DNA from: Ignavibacteria bacterium
Lineage (GTDB): Bacteria > Bacteroidota > Ignavibacteria > Tepidaquicellales > OLB5
Direction of reading: 5' to 3'
Length of the DNA: 64,000 nt
NCBI GenBank assembly: GCA_019912545.1
Contig: JAIOIK010000021.1
Location: 45,495 to 109,494, forward strand
In this document: in pieces, positions 18,299 to 27,376 of the stretch
Position numbering within the stretch: the first letter of the stretch is position 1
Layout: every line of letters begins with the position of its first letter
Translations under genes and position numbers: made by a program
Notes under the pieces: generated by a model
The model's input: the letters and a program-made list of their open reading frames with translations, nothing else
Databases searched by the model: none
What the model was told of the DNA's origin: nothing

Positions 18299-18550
18299 CT
18301 ATCTATAAATATCCTTCCTGTGTCCTATTTTCAAAATGATTATTTCATTTTCTGATATAGTATAAATAATCCTGTATTTGCCTATACGGAATTTTCTTAG
18401 TGATCTAAAATCTCCTTTTAGTTTGGGGTATGCAAAAGGGTTTTTTGAAAGCTCAAATTCAATCTTGTCAAGTATTTTCGAAACTTCCGTTTTTGATATA
18501 CTCTTTAGATCTTTCTCAACGGAAGATTTGTAACTTATGTTAAATGCCAA
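18299..18550 (-). CDS. RelE/ParE-family toxin
   Basis: 83 residues with the RelE/ParE fold pattern: YKSSVEKDLKSISKTEVSKILDKI (helical hairpin), FAYPKLKGDFRSLRKFRIGKYRIIYTIS and a terminal ILKIGHRKDIYR. The central Arg-Gly-x-Tyr-Arg strand and the final His-Arg-x-x-x-Tyr match RelE-like mRNA interferases. Translation begins at TTG 18550, inside the last codons of the antitoxin gene (11-nt overlap), which keeps synthesis coupled and low. Activity (ribosome-dependent mRNA cleavage or gyrase poisoning) is inferred from family. Confidence 0.88.
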   Translation of the reverse strand: MAFNISYKSSVEKDLKSISKTEVSKILDKIEFELSKNPFAYPKLKGDFRSLRKFRIGKYRIIYTISENEIIILKIGHRKDIYR

Positions 18551-18758
18551 GGGACTTGCGAAAATCTTTTGAAGAAATTGTTTTATCTTTCCTGTTATTT
18601 AGGCGTTTTAACGCTTCCTTTAATTCATCAGTCTCGTCAAGATAATTTTCCAGGGCTTTATTCAAATGATAAGAAGTATCTTTGCTGGTCTCCCTGGATA
18701 ATTTGTAGACCCTTTTTGCAAGTTTATCTTTGATTTTTATTGGAGTTTCATTCTTCAT
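18540..18758 (-). CDS. Antitoxin of the RelE/ParE pair
   Basis: 72 residues, first gene of the two-gene unit. The N-terminus (TPIKIKDKLAKRVYKLSRETSKDTSYHLNKALENYL) looks like a ribbon-helix-helix DNA-binding dimer, and the C-terminus (KEALKRLNNRKDKTISSKDFRKSLGI) is the flexible toxin-wrapping tail typical of ParD/RelB-like antitoxins. It starts at ATG 18758. Autoregulation of the pair is expected from family behaviour; no operator was identified. Confidence 0.82.
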   Translation of the reverse strand: MKNETPIKIKDKLAKRVYKLSRETSKDTSYHLNKALENYLDETDELKEALKRLNNRKDKTISSKDFRKSLGI

Positions 18759-18826
18759 ATTTACAAATATATGGATAAATTATTTTCACTGATATACTTT
18801 AATGAAATGCGAAAGGATTTCAGTTT

Positions 18827-19510
18827 TTATGTTTGAATGGGTTCAGCTATGATCTCATAGATCGAATGTTGAAAAAGACCTGATAAATAATTGTAATTTC
18901 TTAGCTTAACTTTCAACGGAAAGCTATAGCAGGGCTTATTGGTCGGGAACCAGTTTCTATGAGTTGTCACTACTATAAATAGGCCTTCCTGGTCTCCAAT
19001 TGCGGCAAAAGTATCAAGATTTCCTGACCAGAGTTTTTCACCAAGTTGTGTGCTTAGTGTATCATGAAAAGCTTTTACACCTTCTACGGGCATTCCGATT
19101 TCACTAATACTCAATAGACTTTTGGATGAAAACAATTCTTGAGAAGCATTATCAAGATCATGTCTTGCGATAAGCTCAACAATATTTCCTGCAGGATCGT
19201 AAAAATATACAGATTGCGCATTCCAGTTCGGGAAATCTATCAAAGAACTCTTTTCATATTCGATCAAACTGACTTTTAAGCTAAGCCACTGGATTGCATC
19301 ATGGATCTGGTTTTCGGGAATGTTGATTGCGTAGTGGTAATAAGGTTTTTCGTTTGAACTACTCTTATTAAATGTTAATGTTGATGTGCCGATCTTAAGG
19401 GAAAATGAGTTATTGCTTTCGTATGATTGCTCGAGGCGAAGGGTATTCGTGTAAAACTGTTTAAGAGTTTCAATATTACTTGTGTAAATTTGTAATTCAG
19501 CTATGTTCAA
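18827..19510 (-). CDS. VOC-superfamily (glyoxalase-like) protein
   Basis: 227 residues with a vicinal oxygen chelate domain in the first 120: IAELQIYTSNIETLKQFYTNTLRL at the start, FPNWNAQSVYFYDPAGNIVELIARH at about 93-116. The second half (SEIGMPVEGVKAFHDTL...FAAIGDQEGLFIVV) is a second betaalphabetabetabeta-like module. A metal-binding Glu in NIVELIA is present. Function could be dioxygenase, glyoxalase or resistance type; it cannot be decided. The start codon is TTG at 19510, chosen because the domain begins directly after it. Confidence 0.78.
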   Translation of the reverse strand: MNIAELQIYTSNIETLKQFYTNTLRLEQSYESNNSFSLKIGTSTLTFNKSSSNEKPYYHYAINIPENQIHDAIQWLSLKVSLIEYEKSSLIDFPNWNAQSVYFYDPAGNIVELIARHDLDNASQELFSSKSLLSISEIGMPVEGVKAFHDTLSTQLGEKLWSGNLDTFAAIGDQEGLFIVVTTHRNWFPTNKPCYSFPLKVKLRNYNYLSGLFQHSIYEIIAEPIQT

Positions 19511-19525
19511 TCAGACCACCCCGTC

Positions 19526-19566
19526 TTTCGCTTTGCGAAATCCACCCCTCCTTATAAAAGGAGGGG
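19526..19566. repeat. Paired palindromes between minus-strand genes
   Basis: TTTCGC/GCGAAA (19526-19540) and CCCCTCCTT/AAGGAGGGG (19545-19566, 4-nt loop). The second is followed on the plus strand by AGTTTTAC and on the minus strand by no clear T-run, so it is more a repeat than a terminator. Confidence 0.55.
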
Positions 19567-19583
19567 AGTTTTACTTATTCAAA

Positions 19584-21491
19584 CTAATCCTCAGCAATTA
19601 CTATTATCTTATCTTTCTCGCTGAAGGTTATCATTGCTGACTTATCAGGATTAACAACAACTCCATACGCCTTATTCACATTATGCGAAAACTCGTCCTT
19701 CCTGTAACCGAGGGCAATTTCACCTTTTCGTGCGGCGGATTCAACCACCGTGTAGAAGTTTACAGCTCTGCCCGGCAGAACATAATCTGTTACCGGCTTT
19801 ATATATATCTCTGAGCCCTCTGCATCAAAGAGATCATCGAACACGCCTTTTAGCTCTTTGTTTTCTGAAAGCTGTGAAAGCATTAAACTGATAAGCTTAT
19901 TGCTGATAATGAAATCATCTGCTTCGGTCACTTCTGCAAGTTCCTTATTCCTGATATCGAGCATTTCACTCACAATAGTAAAATCATGTCCGGTTTTTTC
20001 TTCTATGTTCCTTAGATGCAGAAGAGTTATCAGAGTAAGTGAATCTGCTTCCTGCTCAGGCAGTGAATCTGAATAACACAGCAGAATAATATGGCTGAAT
20101 TTGTGAAGCTCCATGGAATCCAGCAGTTTCCTGTCACAAATATTTCCTTTTATGAATTTCAATTCCTGGTTCTTGATATCGCCGCGTTGTTCATCCAAAG
20201 CCTGTTCTGTTTCATTTCTGTCTGCAACTACAGTAAGTGTCGAGCCTGGAGCGAGATAATTATCAAGCTCCCTTATTATATAACTTGCACGCCGGTTCCA
20301 CCCAAGGATCAGTGTATGCTCAAGACTCGCAGTTTTTGGCTGTGATGTTGAAAAGGCAGATTCATCAATGCTGATGTTACTTTTGCCGGAGAGCTTTATT
20401 GTATCATCGTCTTCGGAAATTGCTATGACCATATCTCCGCTTTGTATAACAGTATCCATTGGCGGGTTGACCTGTATCCTTCCATCTTTATAGCGCAGGC
20501 CCATTATCGAAGAATCTTCATACAAATGCAGCGCTTCTTTAAATGTTGTACCTGCCAGCTTTGGTTCCTCCTGGAAATATATTTCGTCGCCGTCAAATCC
20601 AAGCAATTCCGTATAAACAATGCTTAAGCCTGATTGCCTGCAGGATTGTGCTATGACCCTTGAGATCAGATCATCAGTATGGATCAGCGTAACTTCATCT
20701 GAACCTATCATTTCGGTGACCTCTTTGTTTTTTAAGTCGCTTATTTCTGCAATAATATGATATGGCTTGCTGCTTCGTTTCGGATTATTCCTTAATGCAA
20801 GCATTGATTTAATAACGCTGATATCGGGATCTTCAAATTCAGACGCAAGTATTATTATAGAACGCGATTGGTGCGGGTTAACTATTTCAAGATCAAACAG
20901 GTCTATTGTACTGCCATGCCGGCAAATTACTCTTGTGTTACGCGTATCAGGGATCTTATTGTTGATCTCTTCTTCCATCTCAACTTTATCTTTTGCTGAG
21001 AGTATCACGATCACAGGCCTCTTCTGGTTTTCATTGGCTATTATCAGTTCAGAGATTATCGGGAAAATCTTTTCGCTCCACCCCAGAATGAGCGTATGCC
21101 CCTTTTCAACAACAAACGAATGTCCTTTGCGCAGTTCTTCAAGTTTTGTAGATATTCCGCTTGCGAGCACACCGATAAGAGTTGATACTATAAATATACC
21201 GCCAAGTGTTACGCAAAGCATAACTATCCTGAAGCCCCATCCGGTATCACCGCCCATTGTACCGGGATCGAGTGTGCGCATTAAGCTTTTCCAGGCCGCT
21301 TCTACAAAGCCAAGTGACTCGTTGTCTTCCTGTGCAAGCCCGGTAACGGTAATAACTATACCCGCTATAATGACAAGCAGTAATGAAGCAAGCCCAAGCC
21401 AGCCGATCAGCGCGATCGTACCTTTAGACATCAGGTTATCGAATTTATAATGAAGCTTCTGTTTGAAGGATATAGATGAGTTATCAGGCAT
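19584..21491 (-). CDS. CASTOR/POLLUX-like ion channel with RCK/TrkA domains
   Basis: 635 residues. Two membrane helices: about 27-50 (ALIGWLGLASLLLVIIAGIVITV) and about 88-115 (FRIVMLCVTLGGIFIVSTLIGVLASGI). Between them is a re-entrant segment (LMRTLDPGTMGGDTGWG) matching the pore region of the CASTOR/POLLUX/DMI1 family. The linker LEELRKGHSFVVEKGHTLILGWSEK is the family signature. Two NAD-binding Rossmann/RCK modules follow (LILGWSEKIFPII... and LILGWNRRASYIIRELD...), each with a TrkA_C-like segment (YFQEEPKLAGTTFKEAL). The plant homologues conduct K+ or Ca2+; bacterial members are little studied. Likely a ligand-gated cation channel in the inner membrane. Confidence 0.88.
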   Translation of the reverse strand: MPDNSSISFKQKLHYKFDNLMSKGTIALIGWLGLASLLLVIIAGIVITVTGLAQEDNESLGFVEAAWKSLMRTLDPGTMGGDTGWGFRIVMLCVTLGGIFIVSTLIGVLASGISTKLEELRKGHSFVVEKGHTLILGWSEKIFPIISELIIANENQKRPVIVILSAKDKVEMEEEINNKIPDTRNTRVICRHGSTIDLFDLEIVNPHQSRSIIILASEFEDPDISVIKSMLALRNNPKRSSKPYHIIAEISDLKNKEVTEMIGSDEVTLIHTDDLISRVIAQSCRQSGLSIVYTELLGFDGDEIYFQEEPKLAGTTFKEALHLYEDSSIMGLRYKDGRIQVNPPMDTVIQSGDMVIAISEDDDTIKLSGKSNISIDESAFSTSQPKTASLEHTLILGWNRRASYIIRELDNYLAPGSTLTVVADRNETEQALDEQRGDIKNQELKFIKGNICDRKLLDSMELHKFSHIILLCYSDSLPEQEADSLTLITLLHLRNIEEKTGHDFTIVSEMLDIRNKELAEVTEADDFIISNKLISLMLSQLSENKELKGVFDDLFDAEGSEIYIKPVTDYVLPGRAVNFYTVVESAARKGEIALGYRKDEFSHNVNKAYGVVVNPDKSAMITFSEKDKIIVIAED

Positions 21492-21515
21492 TATTTTAAC
21501 GGACCGGTTTAGTTT

Positions 21516-21902
21516 TTATTTCACTTTTACATCAGCGCCCTGTGGCAGGTTGTTGAACTGCTTTATCTTAGGTTCTTTTAAAGTATTCTTTGGGTCTGCA
21601 TCACCGTATAAAAAATGTGCGCCCTTTGTTGCAGTCCATGTTGTTGTGATCCTGAAACTATCGCCTGAAGGCAGCCCGCATCTTATGCCGCAATCGAGTA
21701 TCTTTTTATTATTCACGATCTGCCATGGAACAACCTTAAGCAATTTTTCGGATACATTCCTGATTGTCATTCTGATAGTAACGGTACTTCCGGGTTTAGC
21801 TGCCAGCGGAGTTACTTTGAAACCGGTTACTTTGATCACATCATCTTTCCTGCTCTCTGTTGTGATAACTTTCTTCAGGCTTAACTTCTTGATTTTACGC
21901 AT
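21516..21902 (-). CDS. Small CARDB-like beta-sandwich protein
   Basis: 128 residues, N-terminus very basic (MRKIKKLSLKKVITTESRKDD) and no clear signal peptide. The core IKVTGFKVTPLAAKPGSTVTIRMTIRNVSEKLLKVVPWQIVNNKK is the strand pattern of CARDB/Ig-like domains. No catalytic residues are seen. It lies 24 nt upstream of the CASTOR/POLLUX-like channel gene on the same strand, so they are probably co-transcribed; whether they work together is unknown. Confidence 0.7.
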   Translation of the reverse strand: MRKIKKLSLKKVITTESRKDDVIKVTGFKVTPLAAKPGSTVTIRMTIRNVSEKLLKVVPWQIVNNKKILDCGIRCGLPSGDSFRITTTWTATKGAHFLYGDADPKNTLKEPKIKQFNNLPQGADVKVK

Positions 21903-22088
21903 TATAGTATATTCAGTTTAATTTTATTTATTTCACAATTTTATAAGTATATTTTGCCAAAATCAACATATTATTTAGAATTAACCCAAATAGCTATTTT
22001 TACCAATTCTAATCGCTTGAAAGACAATAAATGTATCATTATTTTACCAGTTAATTCAGATCAGTGCATTAACTAAATAATTCTACAA

Positions 22089-23936
22089 ATGAAAAAACTA
22101 ATTACTCTTGGTATCTTTGCCCTCATTCTTGTCAATATGAATTTTGCGGGAGACAGAATGGTTTTTGTCGAGAGATTCACAAGTTCAACGTGCGGTCCTT
22201 GTGCATCTAACAATCCTACAATGGAAGCATTTCTGAATGCAGCCGATCCTGATAAGATAACAGGGATAGCTTATCACATGAATTGGCCGGCGCCGGGAAA
22301 TGACCCGATGTATCATTACAATCCGGTTCATAATGATGCAAGAAGATCACAATACGGAATTAACAGTATCCCTGCTTCCAAAATAGATGGTATTATTGGT
22401 GTTTCTACTCCTTATACATTGGGCGGATTGCAGGCATATCTTGATAGCAGAACCAATATTTTGAGTCCGTTTACTATTATAGTAACCGATAGTACATTTG
22501 GCGATTCTGTTCTCATCAGAGCGCGTATCTATACCGAAATAGCATTAAGCAACCCCTCTGTAAGAGTTTACTTTGCAGTTATGGAAAGACATATAACAAA
22601 TATAAGTCCTCCTTCAACAAACGGCGAGCAGCATTTTTACGATGTTATGAGAACTTTGACATTGTATCCAACCGGCGAGACCGTTTCGTTCTACCCGGGG
22701 CAGACAACTATTATTGAAAGAAGAATTAAGAAAGATGCGATCTGGCAGCCGGCTGAATTAAGATATACAGTTTTCCTTCAGCAGGGATTTGAAATAATGA
22801 ATGCCGGAAAGATGACTAATAATTTTACACTTATTCCAATAAGCAGTTATAAATCTGTTCAGCAGGGACAAGTACAAAATGTTACTTACCAGCTTTCTAT
22901 TCCGGTTGTTGCGCCGGGTTATACCTCACCGGTAACACTTTCCGCAGAGATCGATCCGCCAAATGCCGGGATAACAGTCAGCTTCCCGGGCGGAAGTACA
23001 GTATCCACTTTCCCCTCAAACTTTGATATGCAGGTTAATTCAGCTGCAAGTGTACCAACAGGCAATTACAGGGTAATTGTTACAGGCACAAACGGGAACG
23101 GAAAAACACATAAAACATCTGTATCACTTCTTGTGGGACAAAACTATGCAAGCGTGAAAGCTAACAGATCAACACTTCAATTCAAAGTTGATAACGTGCA
23201 GTATAACACTGCCAAGCTTTTCACATGGGACCTGAACACCCAGCATAATCTATCTGTTGTATCACCGCAAATCGTTGGTTCAACAAGGTATTTGTTTCAA
23301 AGCTGGAGCGATAACGGAGATTCAATTCATAACGTAACTGCTACAACAAACATTATGGATTATACTGTAAATTACAAAACACAATTTAAGCTCATTGCAA
23401 ATATATCACCAGGCGGTCTTCCGGTAAGCGTAATAGGCGGTAACGGATACTATGATTCAGCCTCTGCAGTTACATTTTCAGTTTCTGCAATGACTTTTAC
23501 TCACAACGGAAAAGATTACTACTTTAACAGGTGGACAGGTAACGGCATCGGATCTTATAATGGCACCGATCCTTCTCATACGATCAGTTCAATGAATAAT
23601 GTCATAGTTCAAACGGCTATTTTTGATACAATTCCGCCGATCGGCATTCAGAACCTGAACACCGGCGTACCAATGGTATTTGATATGCATCAGAATTATC
23701 CTAATCCGTTCAACCCGGTAACAAAGATCAAGTTCGATCTGCCGAAAGAATCAAATGTATCTATCAAAGTATATGATATAATCGGCAATGAAGTTACAAG
23801 TATTTTCAGCGGGAACCTGAAAGCCGGTTATTACGAAGCAGATTTTAACGGCTCGGCTTATGCATCAGGGGTTTACTTCTACAGAATTGATGCCGGTGAT
23901 TTTACAAGTGTAAAAAGAATGATTCTGGTTAAATAA
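22089..23936 (+). CDS. T9SS-exported Omp28/thioredoxin-like protein (CGPC)
   Basis: 615 residues. The signal peptide is MKKLITLGIFALILVNMNFAG. Residues about 22-250 form an Omp28-like thioredoxin fold with the active-site-like motif FTSSTCGPCASNNP. Residues about 265-350 are an Ig-like domain (VAPGYTSPVTLSAEIDPPNAGITVSFPGG). Residues about 355-510 are two repeats like those seen in Listeria/Bacteroides surface proteins (FQSWSDNGDSI, FNRWTGNGIG). The T9SS sorting domain follows (HQNYPNPFNPVTKIKFDLPK, ASGVYFYRID, KRMILVK). A role in surface thiol/disulfide exchange is possible; CxxC does not by itself prove redox activity. Confidence 0.87.
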   Translation: MKKLITLGIFALILVNMNFAGDRMVFVERFTSSTCGPCASNNPTMEAFLNAADPDKITGIAYHMNWPAPGNDPMYHYNPVHNDARRSQYGINSIPASKIDGIIGVSTPYTLGGLQAYLDSRTNILSPFTIIVTDSTFGDSVLIRARIYTEIALSNPSVRVYFAVMERHITNISPPSTNGEQHFYDVMRTLTLYPTGETVSFYPGQTTIIERRIKKDAIWQPAELRYTVFLQQGFEIMNAGKMTNNFTLIPISSYKSVQQGQVQNVTYQLSIPVVAPGYTSPVTLSAEIDPPNAGITVSFPGGSTVSTFPSNFDMQVNSAASVPTGNYRVIVTGTNGNGKTHKTSVSLLVGQNYASVKANRSTLQFKVDNVQYNTAKLFTWDLNTQHNLSVVSPQIVGSTRYLFQSWSDNGDSIHNVTATTNIMDYTVNYKTQFKLIANISPGGLPVSVIGGNGYYDSASAVTFSVSAMTFTHNGKDYYFNRWTGNGIGSYNGTDPSHTISSMNNVIVQTAIFDTIPPIGIQNLNTGVPMVFDMHQNYPNPFNPVTKIKFDLPKESNVSIKVYDIIGNEVTSIFSGNLKAGYYEADFNGSAYASGVYFYRIDAGDFTSVKRMILVK

Positions 23937-23965
23937 AACATCAATTTAATATACGAAATTTCCAG

Positions 23966-23994
23966 CAAGGGGTCTAAAGCCCCTTGTTTTTTTT
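23966..23994 (+). terminator. Rho-independent terminator
   Basis: CAAGGGG/CCCCTTG perfect 7-bp stem (23966-23972, 23980-23986) with a 7-nt loop, followed by a run of T. It ends the 22089 transcript and also rules out the TTG at 23984 as a sensible start for the next gene. Confidence 0.82.
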
Positions 23995-24007
23995 AAATCA
24001 AAAAGTA

Positions 24008-25660
24008 TTGAGATCTAATATCATTATATTATTTCTTCTCGTTATATACCTTAATATACCGCTGCACTCGCAGGCAACCCGCGAATGGGTAAACAGGTAT
24101 AACGGTTCAGCAAACCGTTACGATATTGCAAATTCACTTAAACTGGATGCAGCCGGAAATGTTCATGTTTACGGTACAGTTTCGTCTTTAGATGCCTCCA
24201 CTGATATTACTGCCGTAAAGTACAATTCTGCCGGCGCTGTTTTGTGGTCAGCGTTATTCAATGGTTATGGCAACTCCGTTGATGCAGTAAGCGGGTCTTA
24301 TCTTGATAACAGCGGCAGCAGCTACATTACAGGCTACACAGCCGATACAAACCTTATAATAAAAATGATAACACTGAAATACAATTCCTCAGGAAACCTG
24401 CTATGGTCAAAAACTTTTCTGCCGCAATCGCATACTACTTCACGGGGACATACTTTGTTAACAGATGCTTCAGGTGATGTTATTGTATGCGGTTCACTAA
24501 GAAGGCCGAATGGATCTTTCTCGCTGGCAGTGCTGAAATATTCTTCAACAGGCGTACTGACCGCTGCGGCGATCTTTAATAAAACTGCAGCAAGCAGTGA
24601 ACCACCTGTATCAATTTGTATGGATGGGCTGGGATACTATTATGTTCTGTGTTCTTCTAATGCAGCAGATGGTTCTGATGATGTACTCATACTGAAATAT
24701 GATAACTCGCTTAATCTAATCCGCCAATATACCTTCGGGGGAATTGCCTCTGCAAGTGATATCCCGGTGCAGATAATTACTGGGAATGATAATAGGTTAG
24801 TTGTTTGCGCCGGTATATATAATGCAGGAAGAGATATGGATTATTGTTTACTGCGACTGGATACAAATTTAACTCCTGTATGGAATTACTTCTATGACGG
24901 GCCGTCAAATAACCGCGACCTGCCATACTCCGTTGCCTCAGATTCACTTAATAATATTTATGTTACCGGTTCATCCAGAAATGCCGATACTCTTGGCTCT
25001 GAAGATTTCCTGACCTTAAAGCTTGGCAGTATTGGTCAGCTTCAATGGGCTAAAAGATATAACGGTACAGGGCGGGGAATTGATTACGGCGCAAGCGTTA
25101 CTGTTGATAGGCTTGGAAATGTATATGCCGGTGGTGCAGCAGATAAACATGATAACCATGTTGGCTATGCCCTGCTGAAATACGGACCGGGTGGCGACCT
25201 GAAGTGGCTGGAAGAGTACAGCGCGCTTGATAGCTCCGAAGATTTTATATATACCGTTGCTATTGATAATGCATATAATATCTTTGTAACGGGAATTAGT
25301 TTTGACAGCCTGAGTGATTATGATATTACAACCATAAAATACTCCCAGCCCATTGGCATAACACAGATCTCTTCTGAGGTTCCTGCAAGCTTTGAGTTAT
25401 TTCAAAACTATCCCAATCCTTTTAACCCTGAAACAAATGTGAGCTTTGCAATAAACTATACAACAGGATCGGGTAAGAGAATAACCCTGAAAATCTATGA
25501 TGTAAGAGGCAGGCTGGTTGAAACTATATTTGATGATCATTTAAGTTTTGGAACCTATACAGTAAAATGGAATTCCCTGAACTATCCAAGCGGAGTCTAT
25601 TTTTGTGCATTGAAAAGCGGAGTTGAGCTTCAGGTCAAGAAAATGCTGTTTGTAAAATAG
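24008..25660 (+). CDS. T9SS-exported SBBP-type beta-propeller protein
   Basis: 550 residues from TTG 24008. That start gives a normal signal peptide (MRSNIIILFLLVIYLNIPLHSQ). An in-frame TTG at 23984 lies inside a terminator stem and is rejected. Repeats with the pattern DNSGSSYITG...TLKYNSSGNLLWSKTF recur about every 50-60 residues across 25-460 and should form a propeller. The C-terminal 90 residues are a T9SS type A sorting domain (FQNYPNPFNPETNVSF, YPSGVYFCALKSG, KKMLFVK). Paralogue of the 8881 gene. It has no ATG start and no strong ribosome-binding site. Confidence 0.85.
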   Translation: MRSNIIILFLLVIYLNIPLHSQATREWVNRYNGSANRYDIANSLKLDAAGNVHVYGTVSSLDASTDITAVKYNSAGAVLWSALFNGYGNSVDAVSGSYLDNSGSSYITGYTADTNLIIKMITLKYNSSGNLLWSKTFLPQSHTTSRGHTLLTDASGDVIVCGSLRRPNGSFSLAVLKYSSTGVLTAAAIFNKTAASSEPPVSICMDGLGYYYVLCSSNAADGSDDVLILKYDNSLNLIRQYTFGGIASASDIPVQIITGNDNRLVVCAGIYNAGRDMDYCLLRLDTNLTPVWNYFYDGPSNNRDLPYSVASDSLNNIYVTGSSRNADTLGSEDFLTLKLGSIGQLQWAKRYNGTGRGIDYGASVTVDRLGNVYAGGAADKHDNHVGYALLKYGPGGDLKWLEEYSALDSSEDFIYTVAIDNAYNIFVTGISFDSLSDYDITTIKYSQPIGITQISSEVPASFELFQNYPNPFNPETNVSFAINYTTGSGKRITLKIYDVRGRLVETIFDDHLSFGTYTVKWNSLNYPSGVYFCALKSGVELQVKKMLFVK

Positions 25661-26164
25661 CGATAGCTATTTTATCGTAGACCCGATTTATCGGGAATGT
25701 TGATGAAGTAACGAAGTAATTTTTGCCTGTTGCGATTGCTTCAGGGAAATCCGGCTTTGGTCTGCATGGTTAAATTAGTAAGCCATTTCAATATCCATGT
25801 CCTTGCCAAGCTTCTAAAGTTATTAAAAACAGTATTATAGTTATTTTGCAGAATCTTAATGATCCCATAATATAAGTACTAATTAGACTTGTTTATTCAA
25901 TTATAATCAATTAGTTTTTCTATAATTATCCGCAAAAAAAGCGGGTGTTCATAGTATTACACGCGAGAGAGAAAACTGGTGTTGAGGAATCATACATCTG
26001 TTGTAATTGCCCTTTTTTTACCTATTGATATTATTACTGTGGGTTCGTCTCGCACCAAACCATGATATTTACATACTTTCGAGGTTACAAAGTATGATTA
26101 TCAGTTATCAAATTTTAGGTAATTTTATTTCATAAACTAATATTTAAGAGAGAGGAATATTAAA
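25661..26164. other. 504-bp intergenic region without a gene
   Basis: No credible frame. It contains the palindromes CGATAGCTAT (25671-25680), CCCGATTTATCGGG (25682-25695) and CCGC/GCGG with an A-rich loop (about 25930-25945), and a GAGAGAGGA Shine-Dalgarno-like stretch just before the ATG at 26165. The remainder is A+T-rich and shows nothing else recognisable. Confidence 0.5.
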
Positions 26165-27241
26165 ATGAGAAAGCATTTATTATTTGTATTTGCACTTGTT
26201 ACTCTTGTTGGCTTCAATTACAATAATCCGGTTTCACAGAACAATGTAGTAGTTGAGTACATTACAGGTACTTGGTGCGGCTATTGTCCATGCGGGCATT
26301 CAATTCTGGATATTGCGCTTACAAACTATCCAAACACAACTGTTTTAGCATATCATGGTGCAGGAACTGATCCTTGGCAAAGCTGGACAGCTGGGATAAG
26401 GCAAATGTTATTTGGTCCCCAAAATCAACAGGGTTACCCAACTGCTGTTATTGGCAGAAATTCAGGAGTTTTATCACGCTCTGCATGGTATAACCAGATC
26501 GCAAATCAAACTTCAAATCAGCCTGGTGTCAGCATTCAGGTAAACAATAAGCAGTATGATGTAAATACAAGAACAATCACCGGTAATGTGCAGTTAACTG
26601 CTTTAACGCAATTAACCGGCGATTATTATGTTATGTTTGTTTTAACTGAAAACAATCTTGTGTATCCGCAGAATTTTTATTCATCGTGCGGAACAGCAGG
26701 GTACCATAACGATTATATCCATGATCATGTTGTAAAGGCAATGATAAACGGTGACCAGGGTACATTACTGAATACAACAGATAACTGGTCGCAGGGTACT
26801 CAGGTTATAGTACCGTTGAATTATGTTGTGCCAAATACGGTTGTTGAAGGTAATTCAAAACTCAACATTTTTGTTTACAGAAATCAGGCTCCTTTAAACT
26901 CAGCCGGCGCAATTCAGCAGTCAAAAGTTGAAGATATAACAAACCTGACCGGTATTGTAAACCAAAATGGAGTTCCTGATGCATACAGCTTAGGGCAGAA
27001 CTATCCAAACCCGTTTAACCCGACGACAAACATCACTTTTTCAATTCCAAAAGATCAGAACGCAAGCCTGAAATTCTATAACTCAATGGGACAGGAAGTT
27101 GCAACTTATCTTGAAGGCTTTACAAAAGCAGGAGTTTATAAAGCTGAGTTTGACGGTTCAGCTCTATCGAGCGGAATTTATTTCTATACACTAAAGACAG
27201 ATGATTTTGTTGAAACTAAAAAAATGATGCTGGTTAAGTAA
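26165..27241 (+). CDS. T9SS-exported Omp28/thioredoxin-like protein (WCGYCPC)
   Basis: 358 residues. Signal peptide MRKHLLFVFALVTLVGFNYNNPVS. Residues about 28-250 are an Omp28-like thioredoxin fold, with VVEYITGTWCGYCPCGHSIL at its first strand and helix. The motif has a third Cys (C-G-Y-C-P-C), unlike its neighbours. Further Cys occurs in FYSSCGTAGYHNDYIHDHVV. The last 85 residues are the T9SS sorting domain (LGQNYPNPFNPTTNITFSIPK, SSGIYFYTLKTDD, KKMMLVK). A good GAGAGAGGA ribosome-binding site precedes the ATG. A surface thiol-redox or metal-binding function is inferred. Confidence 0.87.
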   Translation: MRKHLLFVFALVTLVGFNYNNPVSQNNVVVEYITGTWCGYCPCGHSILDIALTNYPNTTVLAYHGAGTDPWQSWTAGIRQMLFGPQNQQGYPTAVIGRNSGVLSRSAWYNQIANQTSNQPGVSIQVNNKQYDVNTRTITGNVQLTALTQLTGDYYVMFVLTENNLVYPQNFYSSCGTAGYHNDYIHDHVVKAMINGDQGTLLNTTDNWSQGTQVIVPLNYVVPNTVVEGNSKLNIFVYRNQAPLNSAGAIQQSKVEDITNLTGIVNQNGVPDAYSLGQNYPNPFNPTTNITFSIPKDQNASLKFYNSMGQEVATYLEGFTKAGVYKAEFDGSALSSGIYFYTLKTDDFVETKKMMLVK

Positions 27242-27330
27242 TACAATTACTTTACAAGCTCGGCTTTTACGGACTTGTGAAATGATCATTTGTAACTGGT
27301 TTAATTAGGTTTTTATTATTAATTTAAAGA

Positions 27331-27356
27331 GCGGGTAAAAAAGCCCGCCTTTTTTA
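27331..27356 (+). terminator. Rho-independent terminator
   Basis: GCGGG/CCCGC stem with an A-rich loop and a T-run (CTTTTTT). It separates the 26165 and 27377 genes. Confidence 0.78.
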
Positions 27357-27376
27357 TATCATAAAATGTCAGAAAA

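Noticed and set aside
20767..21450. 227-codon plus-strand frame opposite the CASTOR/POLLUX-like gene
   Set aside because: The opposite strand encodes a complete channel with clear motifs; the plus-strand translation is a Ser/Ile-rich shadow.
23984..24007. Upstream TTG start for the SBBP gene at 24008
   Set aside because: It lies in the second arm of the terminator hairpin, and the added residues (MFFLNQKV) would only lengthen the signal peptide.
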